Source of the DNA: Membranipora membranacea
Taxonomy: Eukaryota > Bryozoa > Gymnolaemata > Cheilostomatida > Membraniporidae
Direction: 5' to 3'
Assembly: GCA_914767715.1 (NCBI GenBank)
Contig: OU612067.1
Coordinates: 10,790,001 to 10,854,000 of the forward strand
Length of the DNA: 64,000 nt
The notes under the pieces are model-generated. The model saw only the letters and a list, made by a program, of their open reading frames with translations. It ran no database searches and was not told the origin of the DNA. Shown in pieces: positions 11,136-23,540 of the stretch (the stretch's first letter is position 1; every line of letters begins with the position of its first letter). The position numbers and the translations under genes were made by a program.

Positions 11136-12894
11136 GTAACATGAGATGTTACTTAACTTTATGAGAACCTTTTTGTCATGATAACTGATTAAAACGGAGA
11201 GAAAAATATGTGGTTGTGTTCCCTTGCCAAACAAAAAGACAACTACCAAAGCTGTTGTTGTACCATCCACATTTCCTTGTCAGTTTTTGTGTCGTCAAAT
11301 TTGCTAGGAGTTTTATTGCTTCTTTGCCATTGAACAGAACACATAGAACTGTATGACCTTGAGTCACACAAAATTTGACAGTGTCATTATTTAATCCATG
11401 CTTGCTTATCTCTGCTGTGATTTTTGCAGATTGCCGCCCTAGCCTGCATCCCAGTATGGTGTCGGAGCAACACCCCACTGAGCTAACGGTGCAAGCTCAG
11501 TCTTAAGATGAGTCAGAGCAAATCACAGTGTGGAGGCATCACCACACAATTAAGGACAATACTTTGGCCCTGATCTAGTTTGTTTGACCAGTCGATTCAG
11601 GTTAAAAACCAACCTCTAGCAGCCTGCCCATTCAAAAAGGCCTAGAGATGAGTTGCATTGCTTACATTGACGTCAGACATGTTCTACTTAGTAATCCTGT
11701 TTTGATTAGAAATTTAATATACGATAATCTTGGTGAGATAGTTTTATTTGATTGTTTGCAAAAATTTGAGTACACATATCAACTATAATTCAATATATAT
11801 TGTGGTAACTGATCGAATACAAAACCAAATCAGAAGTATAATAATAGTATATTACTCTATTTTGATTGATGTCCCTTTTTAATGATTTGTCATTTTATAT
11901 GCAAACCAATTAAATCAGTTCTAATTTCAGTGGTACGGAAGGTCACTTGTAGAGCATCACACCCATTCCGACTCAAATAGTATTTCTCAACAATCAAGCT
12001 ATACGAAACACAGAATTAAAAAGTAATCACATATAGTGTTGTTATTCTCCACACTGCATCATGTTGTGTTTTGATTGTTGACCCAAGAAGAACTATGACA
12101 CAATCACCATAACAACGTCCTGTCATGAAAAGTCGCTGATCTCACTCCTATTATGATTGAATCAACCAGGACACCAGACCTGCCAACAAAGAGGACTTAA
12201 ATTATAATCCAATAGCTGCTTGATGTGATTGTGGAAAACTACTTCCTTGTTTTGTTATAGGGTAGTTTGGGGCTAGTATGTGACACTTTAGAATTAGATT
12301 ACTGCCACTGCTACCATCGAACTTGCACAATATTATAAAGGTACGCAAATATTGCATTTGGAATAATGTTACACCTTTAACTTCCTCTGCGATTCAAAAA
12401 GTTCCTGCTGGACACATATGGACTATCTATGGTTGGTCGAAACCATTGTAGTCTCAGTTGGTAGTAACACACAAAGAATTAAATGGGCAGCAAACCTGTC
12501 TTGAGGTACACTCTGTGATAAGGCAGGATTGTATTTACATTATAGCCTGGAGATAGTGATTGAGAAATTCAGAGCTGTCAGTGGTAGAGATATGCACAAT
12601 TGATTTATCATACCGTCTAAAATCTCTCTACTGTGATGTTTTGGCAAAGTTTTGTGAGAAAATAATGGCAGGTCTGTTTTGCAAAGGTTGACTGGTTGAT
12701 GCTCCGCTTCCAATACCAAAACAATTATACATATTTCAGTTGGGTTAAACTATCCGCTATTTTTACACAATTTCATGCCATCCATCATTTCAATCACTCG
12801 ATGTTTCGTCAGATAATATTGCGGTACTGAGCTGATTCACCACGGCACAGTCAGAAGCCATTACAGTGCAGCAGGTAGGCGAGAGGGACGATTT
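11136..12894. other. Intergenic region, CUB receptor to tyrosine kinase
   Basis: No exon with recognisable homology was found on either strand. An open frame on the minus strand (11176-11478) has no domain and no supporting splice sites. The region probably holds the 3' UTR of the receptor and the promoter of the kinase gene; neither a convincing AATAAA nor a TATA box could be pinned down. Confidence 0.45.
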
Positions 12895-12936
12895 ATGAAT
12901 TTAGCGATTATAACAATAGTTACTATCATCGGGAAT
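12895..12936 (+). CDS. Possible signal-peptide first exon of the tyrosine kinase
   Basis: ATG at 12895 opens a short hydrophobic peptide (MNLAIITIVTIIGN) followed at once by a GTAGGT donor. Splicing in phase 0 to the strong acceptor TTTTTAG at 13333 would give a continuous frame into FKKMAPTNITSTT of the kinase gene. A competing model uses the strong donor AAAAAGTAAGT at about 13017 as the end of a 5' UTR exon, with translation starting at 13343. Sequence alone does not decide. Confidence 0.3.
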
Positions 12937-13342
12937 GTAGGTCTACCATCTAGGCATTAGAACACTCCATCTGCTGGTTCGGACAGGAGGCACTTACCCA
13001 GATATCAACACAAAAAGTAAGTTACCACAGCTTGCTATCAAACGTAATTGTGGAGTATTGACTCTCAACTCTAATCCGAGTGAATCGGATTATTGTCTTC
13101 TCTTATTGTGGGTGCAAAAGCATTCTTGCTAACTTACTTTGCACCCTATCAGTGGATGAATTCAGCTGTGCGTTTCTGGTAGTGATCTGTTGGCAGACAA
13201 ATTCAGACTCCATGATAGATTAGGACCATGGTTAATGTCGGTTGGCTTAGGTTAATCGTCACGTGACGGCTAGGGTCGTTAAGCACAAATCGAGGGCTTT
13301 CAATAACCGCTCTATCAATATTTTACTTTTTAGTTCAAGAAA

Positions 13343-16300
13343 ATGGCTCCAACAAACATCACATCAACAACACCTGCAGGTCAGGCACCGATGGCACTCT
13401 TTGCTAACAACGTCTACGTTCTACCAGTCATCTGTGTACTTGGTGCAGTAGTTCTTATACTATCAGTCATACTAACAGTTATCTTCTGTCGTCGTAAAAT
13501 GAGAGCACAGAAAATCAGGGAAACCGATGATATGAATGTTCAGGTCATCAAGACAACACCAACAGACAATGTGGATCAGGGAAAAACTAATGGTATCACT
13601 AATGGTAACTTTCAGAGCTCAATTCCAAAGGAAGAGAGCAACTCCTCACTTGGTAGGCGGAATGAACAACCGCAAAAATCTGTGACTCATGCTCCGGTGC
13701 CTGGTCTAGATAGCCTTAGGCCCCTCAGCAATGGGTCATTGCAGAGTAACACTGATTACGTTGCGCTATATGGTGATGACACCCCCGCTCCAACCGTTCG
13801 GGTGGTGCCTCCACCTCCTTCGGTTAAGTGCCCTACACCCCCTCTTCCAGATGATCCATGTACCCCTGTATCTGAGACTGGCGAGGACTCACTCTTTATC
13901 ATGGATAGCGATGTATCGCCCACTTCTCCCACTTCTGTCCTTTCCACTCCAGACCTGCACAAACTAAGAGGTAGAAGATCGCGCAATGGGCCCGTCTCAC
14001 CGACACTGCTGGAGAACAAGGAAAGTACTCTACAGAGAGCCTCAAACCTTTTTAGATCTGATACAAAAGCCTACGAGTTCTATACAAAGACTCAAATCAA
14101 CTATGAAATGAGCAGATCTAGTCTACAATCATCAAGGATGATTGGCAAAGGTCATTTCGGATGTGTATATATGGGTATGGCTGCCAAGCTGCCATCAGAA
14201 AAACGACGAAATCTAAAAGTAGCTATCAAGACAATGAAAAACTCAGCACCAGATTCTGAGAAGCAGGAGTTTCTCTATGAGCTGGAAATAATGAAGCTGG
14301 TTTCCTCACTGAATCATCCAAACATCATCAAACTTTTAGGGTGCGTTACGAAAGCTCAGCCATATTTGATAGTACTCGAGCTCATGGCTTGTGGTAATCT
14401 TCAAAGGTTTATGCGGGAGACAAAAACTCAGGACGTTTATTATAACCTTCATGGCAAGAGTGACAGACTTAATGAGCAGCATCTCTTGAAGTTTGCTCTT
14501 GACATTGCTAAAGGTATGGAGGGTATCGCAGACCTTCAACTGCTACATCGAGATCTGGCCTGCCGGAATATACTCATCGACGAGACTTTGACGTGTAAAG
14601 TTGCGGATTTTGGGTTCGCTAAAGATGTTCTCAACAAGCCCGACTATAAAAGCAAGTCGGTGTTCCAGCGGCCTCGACCAACCAGGTGGCTAGCTCCTGA
14701 GTCACTGTTCACCTTTAAACACTCTATACAGAGTGATGTGTGGTCGTATGGCGTCGTGCTGTGGGAGATTGTTACTCTTGGAAATCTACCATATCCTAAT
14801 ATGGGCACAAGAGAGGTGAGTAGTATTCTGTTACACAAACACTATTTATTACACATAAATCTGCGATATGATTTTGGTACCTGTGACCCAAATCTCAGTC
14901 TCTGTGTGGTCCCTCTTGGCTGATGATGAGTAGGGAAAAATAGGGAACCGCGACAATGCGGGATTATTCATTGCAGCTGGCTTAAGAGAAAGCTGTGAGC
15001 AAATTAAAATGACATTTAAACCGTTTTAAGTTAATCAAATTGATTTATTACCCGATTTTATGAAAATTTTAAAGGTGCTTTTGACAGCTTTCTAACTGAA
15101 ATTTGATAAAATATTTTTTTAATGTATGATATAAATCGTTATAATTGCGATTAAATGCTTGTATTAGGTCATGAAGTAAACAGCTTATCAGTTGTAAGCT
15201 ATAGAGAAAATTCTAAGTCATGCCAACAATCCACCCATCCTCATATTAATCCTTTTATCCGGTGTATATTCCCACGAAATGCGTAAATACAACTTGTTTA
15301 TCAAATGGTCAGGATTTCAAAACAATTTTAAAAGAGCTGTATTACTACTATCGGTTTTCCGGCATTTTTTGCTTAGGCTGGTAGAGGATGGCAAGAATTC
15401 CTTTTGGAAACCTGTGTGGTGTAAAAACTCAGCATAATTCTGTTAGTTAAGTCAAGCGGTGAACATACAGGAAACCTTTTTAGTGTGACAAGCGTAATGA
15501 TTCATAGCAGTGCAAGTGGTACCATTTCGTTATGAATATTCATGACATCACAACTGATAAGGCAAATCAGCTAACATATTTTCAGTCCATGAAATTAGAG
15601 TTTACATGCACCCATCATAGTGCAACTTGTACTTGTGAACATATCTTGTTTTGCCTGCGGATAATCATGATGTCACTTTTTATAAGACAAATCTCTTGAT
15701 GATTCAGTGAAAACACTGAGAAAATTTGCAGTGTAATTCCCCATAACTTTGTGGAGTAAAGTATTCGCAGGAGGAAAAGTTTGCCATTCCCCCAAGACTG
15801 AAATAGCACACAAGCTAGCTAACATTTGCTAACCCTCATTACCATCCCAGCAAGCTAAAATTTAGTACTAGCTAACATTAAGCTCCCACAAACTAGTTAA
15901 ACTAAACTCTAGCTAACATTTATTCCCGCAAGGTATCTGACAAGGAAACAGGATCTTAGCTACGATTGGGATGATAAAAAATTCAATTGCAGAATAAATT
16001 AAATCATTGTGGTTGAAATCATTTATGGCGTTTTGTCTATGGTAAAGTGTCAGTAAAAAAACAAAAGTTCCTAACCAACAAATTGAATGAAAAGTTCACT
16101 AGTTTTAATATTAGGATCCGACCCTGACAAAGCCATATTTGTAAGGTTATATTGAGTAGCCTAATGGCCGTGAACATTTTGCGTGGGTGGCATTGAAGAA
16201 ATTTAATAACGGAAAAACGAAACTAAAATTAAAACTAAACTAAAACTAAAATAAAATATTGATGATCTGTGCTGTAGACAATGGTCTGTACACAAGAGTC

Positions 16301-17871
16301 TTGTTTATCTCTGCCTTTCATGTCAGTAACACTACCCAAATAACCCTCTCTGAAGAGGGAGCTCATTGCGCTACCTGATATAACTTCTTTCCTTTTGTAT
16401 TTTCCAGGTAATGAAATACATAGCTAAAGGTTACCGTATGGAGTGTCCCCACCACTGCTCACCAGACATATACAGAGTTATGGCCGAATGCTGGCAGGAG
16501 ACGGCGGCTCATAGACCGACCTTCAAACAGATAGTACCAAAGATGGCAGAACTTCATGCTCAATCTCTAGGTACAGTGCAGTTCACTTAATTCAAACCTC
16601 TTGAGACCACAACAATTTGTCTTAATTATCAGAGTGTGAATTCAGTCACATTAGAATGCATTGCAATTTGACTGAAGGGACCAAATTTCCTTGTCTGAAA
16701 TATAAAGAGTTCTGAATTATACCACAATGTACTTACACTGTATTTTGTTAATCATTGACTGGCTTGATCACATTGTTAACGCAAGAGTAGAATTAAGCAG
16801 GAAAGGGATTTTATAATGTTTTATTCGCTGGTAATTATATTTATAAAAAATATAGCCGTGTCATGGTTGGCACAGTTGTGTCTGGAATTTGAAGTCATTC
16901 CAGTACAATCTACTTTTTTTCCCTGATCTACCCATACTAACACCTTTAGAACTTAGAATTAGAACCTCTTGGAACTTTTTTATAAAGAAGTACTTTTGAT
17001 GTTGGCAGACACATATAGTACATGTTTAATTTCTGGTAAGTTTAAAGGGCGTCGGGCCACATGTATTCAAGTAGGGCGGCAATGAGTTGAAATTGCATGA
17101 AAGATCCGGACTAAGTAGTGCTTGCTTTGGCAGTCTATTTCTCATTAGTTAAAAGATTAATGGCCTTAGCTAAGCTACCTAGGAGAGCCTGTCAACTTGG
17201 GTGGGACTGTCAGATTTTACATCGGTGCAACAAGCTTATAGAATCTGCTATCGTTAAAAAGAATTAAAAAACTTATGCAGGAACGCTCCTTTGCAAACTT
17301 GTCGACTCTCTCATTGGGACGAATGCAAAAAATGAATTGTCCTCTAAAATATCTGGTTTTCTAGGAGTGTCTGTGTTTTGTTCACTTTCTCAGCATGTAG
17401 CATGTAGTGAGGAAAGCAAACCTCAACACTGAAACCCTATGCATACTAGGATTTTGGGTTGGACAATACTTTTTGTGACAGCTCAAATGCATTATTTGAC
17501 AAGTTTTGTCCTCCAACGACCAACGACCAAGCCTCTCATGACATGTCATTCTGGCCTCGTCCAGACAGCTACCAAAAGGAAAAAAGTAGCAACGTGATAA
17601 GGCTAATGCCATTCTACATAATACTGTATGCTGAACTTGATCGTGCCAGTAAAACACCATAATCTATTGTCCTGATATCCTCTATGTCCTGTTTAAATGA
17701 GAAACTTTACTCACAACTCATAATCCGCAATGATGTAACTGATAATCTCTACTTCCAGGTATCAACATGATTGATATGGATAAGCTGGTAGAAGGAGATT
17801 ACTGTGATACTCTACCACCGGAGGAGCAGGAGATACTGATGGAGTACGCCTCCTCCGAGACTCTCTGCTGA
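13343..17871 (+). CDS. Single-pass transmembrane tyrosine kinase, minimal ectodomain
   Basis: Exons 13343-14815 (acceptor at 13333), 16408-16570 and 17759-17871 join to 582 codons plus stop. Residues 1-23 are a short Thr/Ser-rich stretch; about 24-49 form a transmembrane helix (VLPVICVLGAVVLILSVILT) followed by CRRKMR; 50-250 are a Ser/Pro-rich juxtamembrane region with a possible docking tyrosine (DYVALYGDD); about 260-555 are the kinase domain. Catalytic features are intact: GKGHFG loop near 268, VAIK lysine near 296, HRDLACRN near 402-409, DFG at 422-424, WLAPES and SDVWSYGVVLWE. This HRDLAxRN form is typical of tyrosine kinases, so it should phosphorylate tyrosine at the inner plasma membrane. 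The closest family (FGFR/RET-like or a lineage-specific RTK) cannot be fixed. No ligand-binding domain is seen; upstream ectodomain exons may have been missed. It ends EYASSETLC. Confidence 0.85.
15795..15935. repeat. Degenerate CTAGCTAACATT-type tandem repeat in kinase intron
   Basis: About three spaced copies of a unit containing GCTAGCTAACATT or TCTAGCTAACATT with intervening CCCGCAAG/CCCACAAAC lie in the first intron of the kinase gene. A short A/C-rich repeat with CTAAAA units follows at 16215-16258. No function is evident. Confidence 0.5.
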
Positions 17872-18345
17872 ACTAGGACATGCGAGAAGAGGACACACTC
17901 GTGAAGCTCTCTACTGAAACAGTCGTAACTAGTAGAGTATGCGTCCGTGTATAAGTCCTTGCTGACTCCGCTGCCTTTGATTGAGAAACCATCCATAGAG
18001 AAAGAGTCCCTGCTAACCCATGATAAGATGGAGTACGCCTCCTCTGAAACTCTCTGCTGAAACAGGAGTAACTAGTAGAGTACGCGTTCGTGTACAAGTC
18101 CCTGCTGATTCCGTTGCCATTGATTGATGAAACAATCACCGAAAAAGAGTCCTTGCCAAACCATGATCTATCGATGGAGTATGCCTCCTCCGAAACTCTC
18201 TGGTAGTATAGTGTGTGTCTGCGTAAAAGTCCCTACTGATTCCGGTGCCATTGATTAAAGAAGCGTCCATGGAGGAAATTCCTTGTGAAATCATGGTCTA
18301 TTGTTGGAGTAAGTATTCTCTGAAACTCTGAGATTACGCTAGGCC
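17841..18345. repeat. Degenerate repeats of the kinase terminal exon
   Basis: The last codons of the kinase gene (GGAGTACGCCTCCTCCGAGA and its TGA) recur downstream at 18030, 18176 and, more weakly, 18306, each followed by related sequence (AACTAGTAGAGTA, AAGTCC, TGATTCCG-TGCCATTGATT, AGAGTCC). Unit spacing is about 189, 146 and 130 bases. The copies lie in the presumed 3' UTR and are not in one open frame. Confidence 0.7.
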
Positions 18346-18890
18346 GTTGATGTTGACATGGAGATTGACCTTGTTTAAAAGTCAAGTCGGCAGATGGATT
18401 AGGCTTAGCTGACCAGGTACTTGTGTAAAGGTTGAGTCAGATGAGAGACCTCCTCGAATCTGGAGTAGGTTACCAATTATAAATAACAATGAATTATCTA
18501 CTCCATATCGAGTGCTTACACCACAGATTGTGGGGCTAATTGCATCTGTACAATGGATATCCAGCTAAGTTGTGATTTGGTACCTGAACATCATTAGTCA
18601 GATACGTAATTCCAGATCCAAATCTTGTCTTTCTGCCAGAATTTTGTTTATTTCAGTTCAGACATTGGTATTCCATTTTAGTATATATTCTGCGCATGTG
18701 CATTTGCAAAATATATGGGTCTAGATACAGATCTTTTTTTATTTCTGCCAGCAATTGCCAACGTCAGTATTTTTTACAGACTTTTTTGTAGCCGGTTCTT
18801 TTTATATGACTTATGACGAACACTGTATTACAATATGATATGAAATAAGTGTAATTTGTATATATATCACTGATTGAATCTCCCTCTGTG

Positions 18891-19007
18891 TTAGTTTAAG
18901 CGCTCAAACTGTCCCAGGATAGCTGTAGTAGCACCTGGGTTGGGAAAGTTGTTGGTAACGAAATGCTACTACCAGCTATCTCGGCACAGTTTGAGCGCTT
19001 AAACTAA
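18891..19007. repeat. Foldback (MITE-like) element in kinase 3' flank
   Basis: The left arm TTAGTTTAAGCGCTCAAACT is the exact complement of the right arm ending TTTGAGCGCTTAAACTAA, and the pairing resumes inward (ATAGCTG-TAGTAGCA against TGCTACTA-CAGCTAT). The total is about 117 bases. It lies between the kinase stop codon and the AATAAA at 19121, so it may be transcribed as a 3' UTR hairpin. Confidence 0.8.
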
Positions 19008-19120
19008 GTGTGCATATAAAATGTACTATTTATAACATAGTCACACCCTGAAGATTTAATGACTTGGCTTTGCTCACCCAGGTTGTTTTTTATCTTCTGG
19101 TCACCTGCCAATGTTATTTC

Positions 19121-19126
19121 AATAAA
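19121..19126 (+). terminator. Candidate polyadenylation signal of the kinase gene
   Basis: This is an AATAAA in TTTCAATAAAGGAAG context, about 1.25 kb after the kinase stop and in the right orientation. No closer canonical signal was found after 17871. Confidence 0.4.
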
Positions 19127-19875
19127 GGAAGCCAAACGACTGTGAATATATTGGAAGCTGTGAAGATATTGTGGCGGATTACAAATTAAAATCTGAATTT
19201 AGAATTTCTAATTTTAATTCAAAGCTGACTAATTTTGTCATGCAGCTGCGCCCATATGAATATCAATGTAATTCATTTTGCCCACTACAGATATGATGCC
19301 AAAAAATTATACCCAACACAGATTTACCTAATACCAGAAGTTGAAGGTGAATCAACTTATCTCGCAAGAAATCAGCCCTGGGAAGAACATTTTCATACCC
19401 TACAATATGTGATAACAACCCTGATCTGGTTATTTATGGAAGTGACAGGTGATTCAACACATAACTGTCTAAAAAGTCTCATAAGATGGATTTATGTTTG
19501 ATGGGGTATTATAACAGTGTTGACTCATCACATTTGGTACGAGATTCAATACTGCCAGAGTAAGCGGGAACCTCAATCATGTGTGAAATTTTGGATTGGT
19601 ACCAAGAGTAACAGAGTGTCTATCTTGATAAATTAATGAACCATAGAAAGTTGGAGGTAAGAGCAATATGTTGTTTGAAATCAGGTGTGGTCTTTTAAAA
19701 CCTCATTATTATGAAGATCAGACCGAAAAACTATTCTGCAGACAATAAGTTCTTAGTGAGAGTTGGGATAAATAGCATCTGGTGCATCAACCAAGTCCAG
19801 AAGTCAAAATACTGCAAATGGAACCAAAGACTTGACAAAGGCTTGTGTCCTGGATAAATTCTATCATATTAATAG

Positions 19876-20060
19876 GAGTAGGAGGTGGCTCAGTTGGTAA
19901 ACGCTGGACTGGACTGGCACAAGTGTAGTGGGACTGAATCTTACTGCATTCCACTGATCTCCTGGGTTTGTTAGACTTCCAGGTTGGCTTCAATCTGTCT
20001 CCAAACCAAGAGCGATTGGCGCAGACATTGCAACCCTGCCCTAAAGTACACCGTATTTCA
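19876..20060 (+). mobile_element. Possible tRNA-derived SINE
   Basis: GTGGCTCAGTTGGTAAACGC is a good match to a pol III A box in tRNA-like context. A related stretch, AGTTGTTAAACGCTGGA, occurs at about 61891 and is followed by GGTTCAATTAC, a fair B box. The B box of this copy is degraded. The two copies share the AAACGCTGGA segment, which supports a dispersed tRNA-derived repeat but does not prove it. Confidence 0.35.
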
Positions 20061-21510
20061 CTGCCCATTCTTGGGGATGCTAAGACATCTGATTCGACAG
20101 TGAAAGATTTGAATAAATTTGTTGATTAAACAAGTCTTGTAAAGTTGCATGTTCAAAGTAGTTGAAAGATGTTCAGTCACAATCCATTATACCTAGTTTT
20201 AATCCCCTGATTTTTATCCCCCAATTTGTCCTGATAACTTTAATCTGTGAGGGGTGTTTTGCCTTTGAATCTGCGAGGGTTGGTTGGACCCTAATTTTGC
20301 AAAACCCTGGACAAGTGTTTTCTTCACAAAATTTAACCAACATATAACCAACTGTGCCACCTCCACTCCAATACTTTTTTAATCTGTTTACTGTATAAAC
20401 TCTGCAAAAGCAATAGTCTGAGCCCCCCAGACTCTTGCCCACCGTCCGAGGCCCCCCCCCCCTCCCAGGGCAATAGATGATCTGAGGTCGGCACAGGCTA
20501 TAAGCATAGCCATCTAAATTTATATAAATATTTGCAGAGAAATTGATCACCTTTCAATTGAAAGATGAAAGTTATCTACTCTCACAAAGTGAGAAGAAAA
20601 CTCATGTTGCGCTTAGTTGCACGTGATGATATGATCCAGAGCAAAACGCAGTAGGAGCTTTTGAGGTTAGGCTAGGCTGATTCCAGATTGATAATATTTA
20701 ATTATTTATAATAATTTATGATGATTGACAAAATCCCCTTTTTTTTCTGACAATTATTCCTGCCAATAAAATACATTACAAAAAACATACGTTGACTTTG
20801 GAGTTTTGCCAATTGTTTCAAAATCAATATTTTGCATAGCTGAGATCCCACTCTAGACAACTCTATAAGTTTAGGGTAATCACATAGACAGAACACATGG
20901 GTAATCATCAGAACAGGCTGGCGGCAACTTTATTAATTATTTATTTCAATTAAAAGTTAACCAACAGTGTGTAGAGATCTAATAGTACACTTATAGATGA
21001 GTAAACGTCAGCTGATATTACAGAACCCTGGTTTAACTCGTTGCGCAATGCACAATGTGTGCATAGATTAATTCATGAAATAAGTTTCAGGCTACTCTGG
21101 CATTTCACACCTCTCAAGATGTTGCCAAAATATTGTTTGTCTATGCATTAAATTCCAATGACCTATTTCTCACAAAGCCATTTTTTATATCAAATAGAGA
21201 TTTACTGAAGTCCTACCCTACCAGCTTCACGTAATTGTTTAAGGGCAAAGGTCCTGACCAAACTTCAATTCCTGTTATTCATAGTAATCTGACCCTGACG
21301 GTTAACTCCAAACAGGATCCTGAATCAGGCCATACTCATCCAATTTAATCCACATTGTTGTTGACAAGAAAAGTGTGTCTAAATAAAGCACTCAACAATT
21401 GAAGTAGCAAAATAATGTCCTTTCAAGTTAGCCATAGAACAACCAGTACTGATTCAAGTCTTAACTGACAACTGGGAACACTAGTAAAGTACTCTAGCTT
21501 TGAAAAAGCT
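20061..21510. other. Intergenic region upstream of the vanin-like gene
   Basis: Open frames here (for example 20173-20550 on the minus strand) have no recognisable domain and low-complexity ends. A poly-C run lies at about 20451-20463. The promoter of the vanin-like gene must lie in the last part, but no motif could be assigned. Confidence 0.4.
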
Positions 21511-23467
21511 ATGACTGGAAAAAAAGTAGCTGTTCACTATACAAACATCTTATTGCTCCTAGTAAACATAATATGCGGATCTAGGGGAGGTCCAACTTTC
21601 AGAGCAGCTGTCTACGAACATGCTGTTTTCAGTGGACCTGCTGTCACTAGGATACAAGCACTCAGGAACATGAGAGAAAATCTGATGGTGTTTCAGCAGC
21701 AGATGGCATCAGCAAAATCTAAGGTTTGTTTGACGCTAAGTTAAATTCTCACTTGTAACGATTCCAAAAATTATATTATCTGAGACTCATTATGATTCAT
21801 GAATATTTTTCAGCTCAAAGTACGTTTCAACTTTACCTGGGTGGCTGATATAGTGGCATTCAAATGTCACCCAGCCTCCAAACATAATATGATACTCATG
21901 ATAACGGAATGCCACAGCATGGGCTAAATCCAAGGTATAGACTGTAGGCATCCCGATTCAAGTAATAACATAGTCTGTGGATTACGTGTTTGGGATGCTG
22001 TAGTTTGGTCGTGTGTATCATTGAGACCACGGCATAGTCTTGAGTAATTTGAAAAGGACATTTTGTGAAAGTGGTCACTATAACATGTATTATCTTTCTG
22101 TGTCACAGGGAGTTGAGGTGATGGTATTCCCAGAATATGGATTAACTGGTAGACTAAATCCAGAGACCCGATACACAGCCGCGTTGTACGGAGAGAGAAT
22201 ACCAGAGGTAGGGACTGAGGGTTCATGTCTGTCATGTGACCAGACTGCAGAAGGAAGTGAGATCACACAAGCTCTTAGCTGCATGGCGAGGGAACATCAG
22301 ATGTATGTGGTCGCAAATTTAATTGAGAAAATCGAACTTGAGCTACCAAAAACTCCTGATTGCAGTGATCGCCAAATACTGAGCACAGCTGCAGTCAGTA
22401 ATGTTGGACTTAATGTGCAGTTAGAAATAGGGCAACTACCAACATGTTCTGAAACATCGAACAGCAAAGATTACCTTATGTACAACACAAACATCATTAT
22501 CAACTCAACCGGCTGCATCGTAGCCAAGTACCATAAGTATTCTCTTTTCTCAAAAGAAGGAGAAATATTTGACCAGCCTCCAAAGCCAGAATACGCCTAT
22601 GTGGACACACCTTTTGGCCGCATTGGGACATTGATATGCTTTGATTTAGTGTTTTCCGAGCCAGGGCTCAAACTGGTCGAGCATTATAAAGTTGACACAA
22701 TCGTTTATCCAACCTACTGGACAATGATGAACACATCAATGAGACTTTATAACAACATAGTGGAATACTCTTCAGGTTGGGCTCGCAGAATGAACGTCAA
22801 CTTCCTGGCAGCAGACATCAGGTCTCAGGGCACTAATAGCTTCGGCAGCGCCATCTCAACACCAAATGAGGTAAAATCTGTGTATTACCAACCTGAAAGC
22901 AAGGAGGGAAAACTCTTAATTGCTGATCTAGAACAAAGTTATGGAAGCGTGGCTAAACAAGATATTGTACAGACAATGCTTAGAAGGGATGGGCTTGATG
23001 TTTTAGGCAAACTGTCTGCAGACTTTGATTACCAGGTGGCCCGGCTGACGTCAGACTCAAACTTCAAGTCTGTGTGTCACCACACTGTCTGCTGCCAGCT
23101 GACTTATAATTACACGGTAACAGATCCGAACAGATTGCAGGTATTAGCTGCTTACAGCTCACGCCACTCAAGTAAACTACATACAGGACCAATACACTTT
23201 GAGCTTTGTCTATTTCAGACGTGTCGGGACAACTCTTTAGATTCATGCTTTCAGTATCCAATCACTGCATCCTTAGCTGAGTTAAGTCAATTTAGACTCT
23301 CAGGCCAGTTTTTGTCTGATTATATATTTCCAACATTATCAGGCCCAAATTATAACTTTGATGCTGTGAAATGGGATTTTCATCATGAAGGCAAGTATAA
23401 TGAAATAACGATGCGTAGCCCTTATTCAGCAAATATCTTAAATGCCGCAATGATAGCACCTTTTTGA
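21511..23467 (+). CDS. Vanin/biotinidase-like secreted amidohydrolase
   Basis: Two exons, 21511-21723 and 22109-23467, join in phase 0 to 523 codons plus stop, close to human vanin-1 and biotinidase. An N-terminal signal peptide (TNILLLLVNIICGSRGG) is followed by a carbon-nitrogen hydrolase domain and a C-terminal vanin-type domain. The Glu-Lys-Cys triad is visible: E80 in VMVFPEYG, K214 in KYHKYSLF, C248 in IGTLICFDLVF. Family members hydrolyse amide bonds of pantetheine or biocytin, releasing pantothenate plus cysteamine, or biotin; sequence alone does not choose between them. Possible N-glycosylation sites include NSTG, NTSM and NYTV. The C terminus (LNAAMIAPF) lacks a long hydrophobic GPI-type tail, so a secreted enzyme is more likely than a membrane-anchored one. 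It converges with the KYAT gene, only 144 bases from stop to stop. Confidence 0.88.
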
Positions 23468-23540
23468 GTCAGACACAGTGATATCAGATATAATATGCTT
23501 GTTATTACTGCAATAATTGAGCTCATATGATTGGTTGCCC

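Noticed and set aside
8789-17871. Idea that the kinase exon is an alternative 3' end spliced onto the CUB receptor ectodomain
   Set aside because: Receptor ectodomain exons all end in phase 1, while the kinase exon after the acceptor at 13333 needs phase 0; joining would shift the frame.
19235-19501. 88-codon plus-strand frame after the kinase gene
   Set aside because: The peptide looks protein-like in places but has no recognisable domain, no splice support and no in-frame continuation.
20173-20550. 125-codon minus-strand frame upstream of the vanin-like gene
   Set aside because: It runs through a poly-G/C tract, has no domain, no splice context and no family resemblance.
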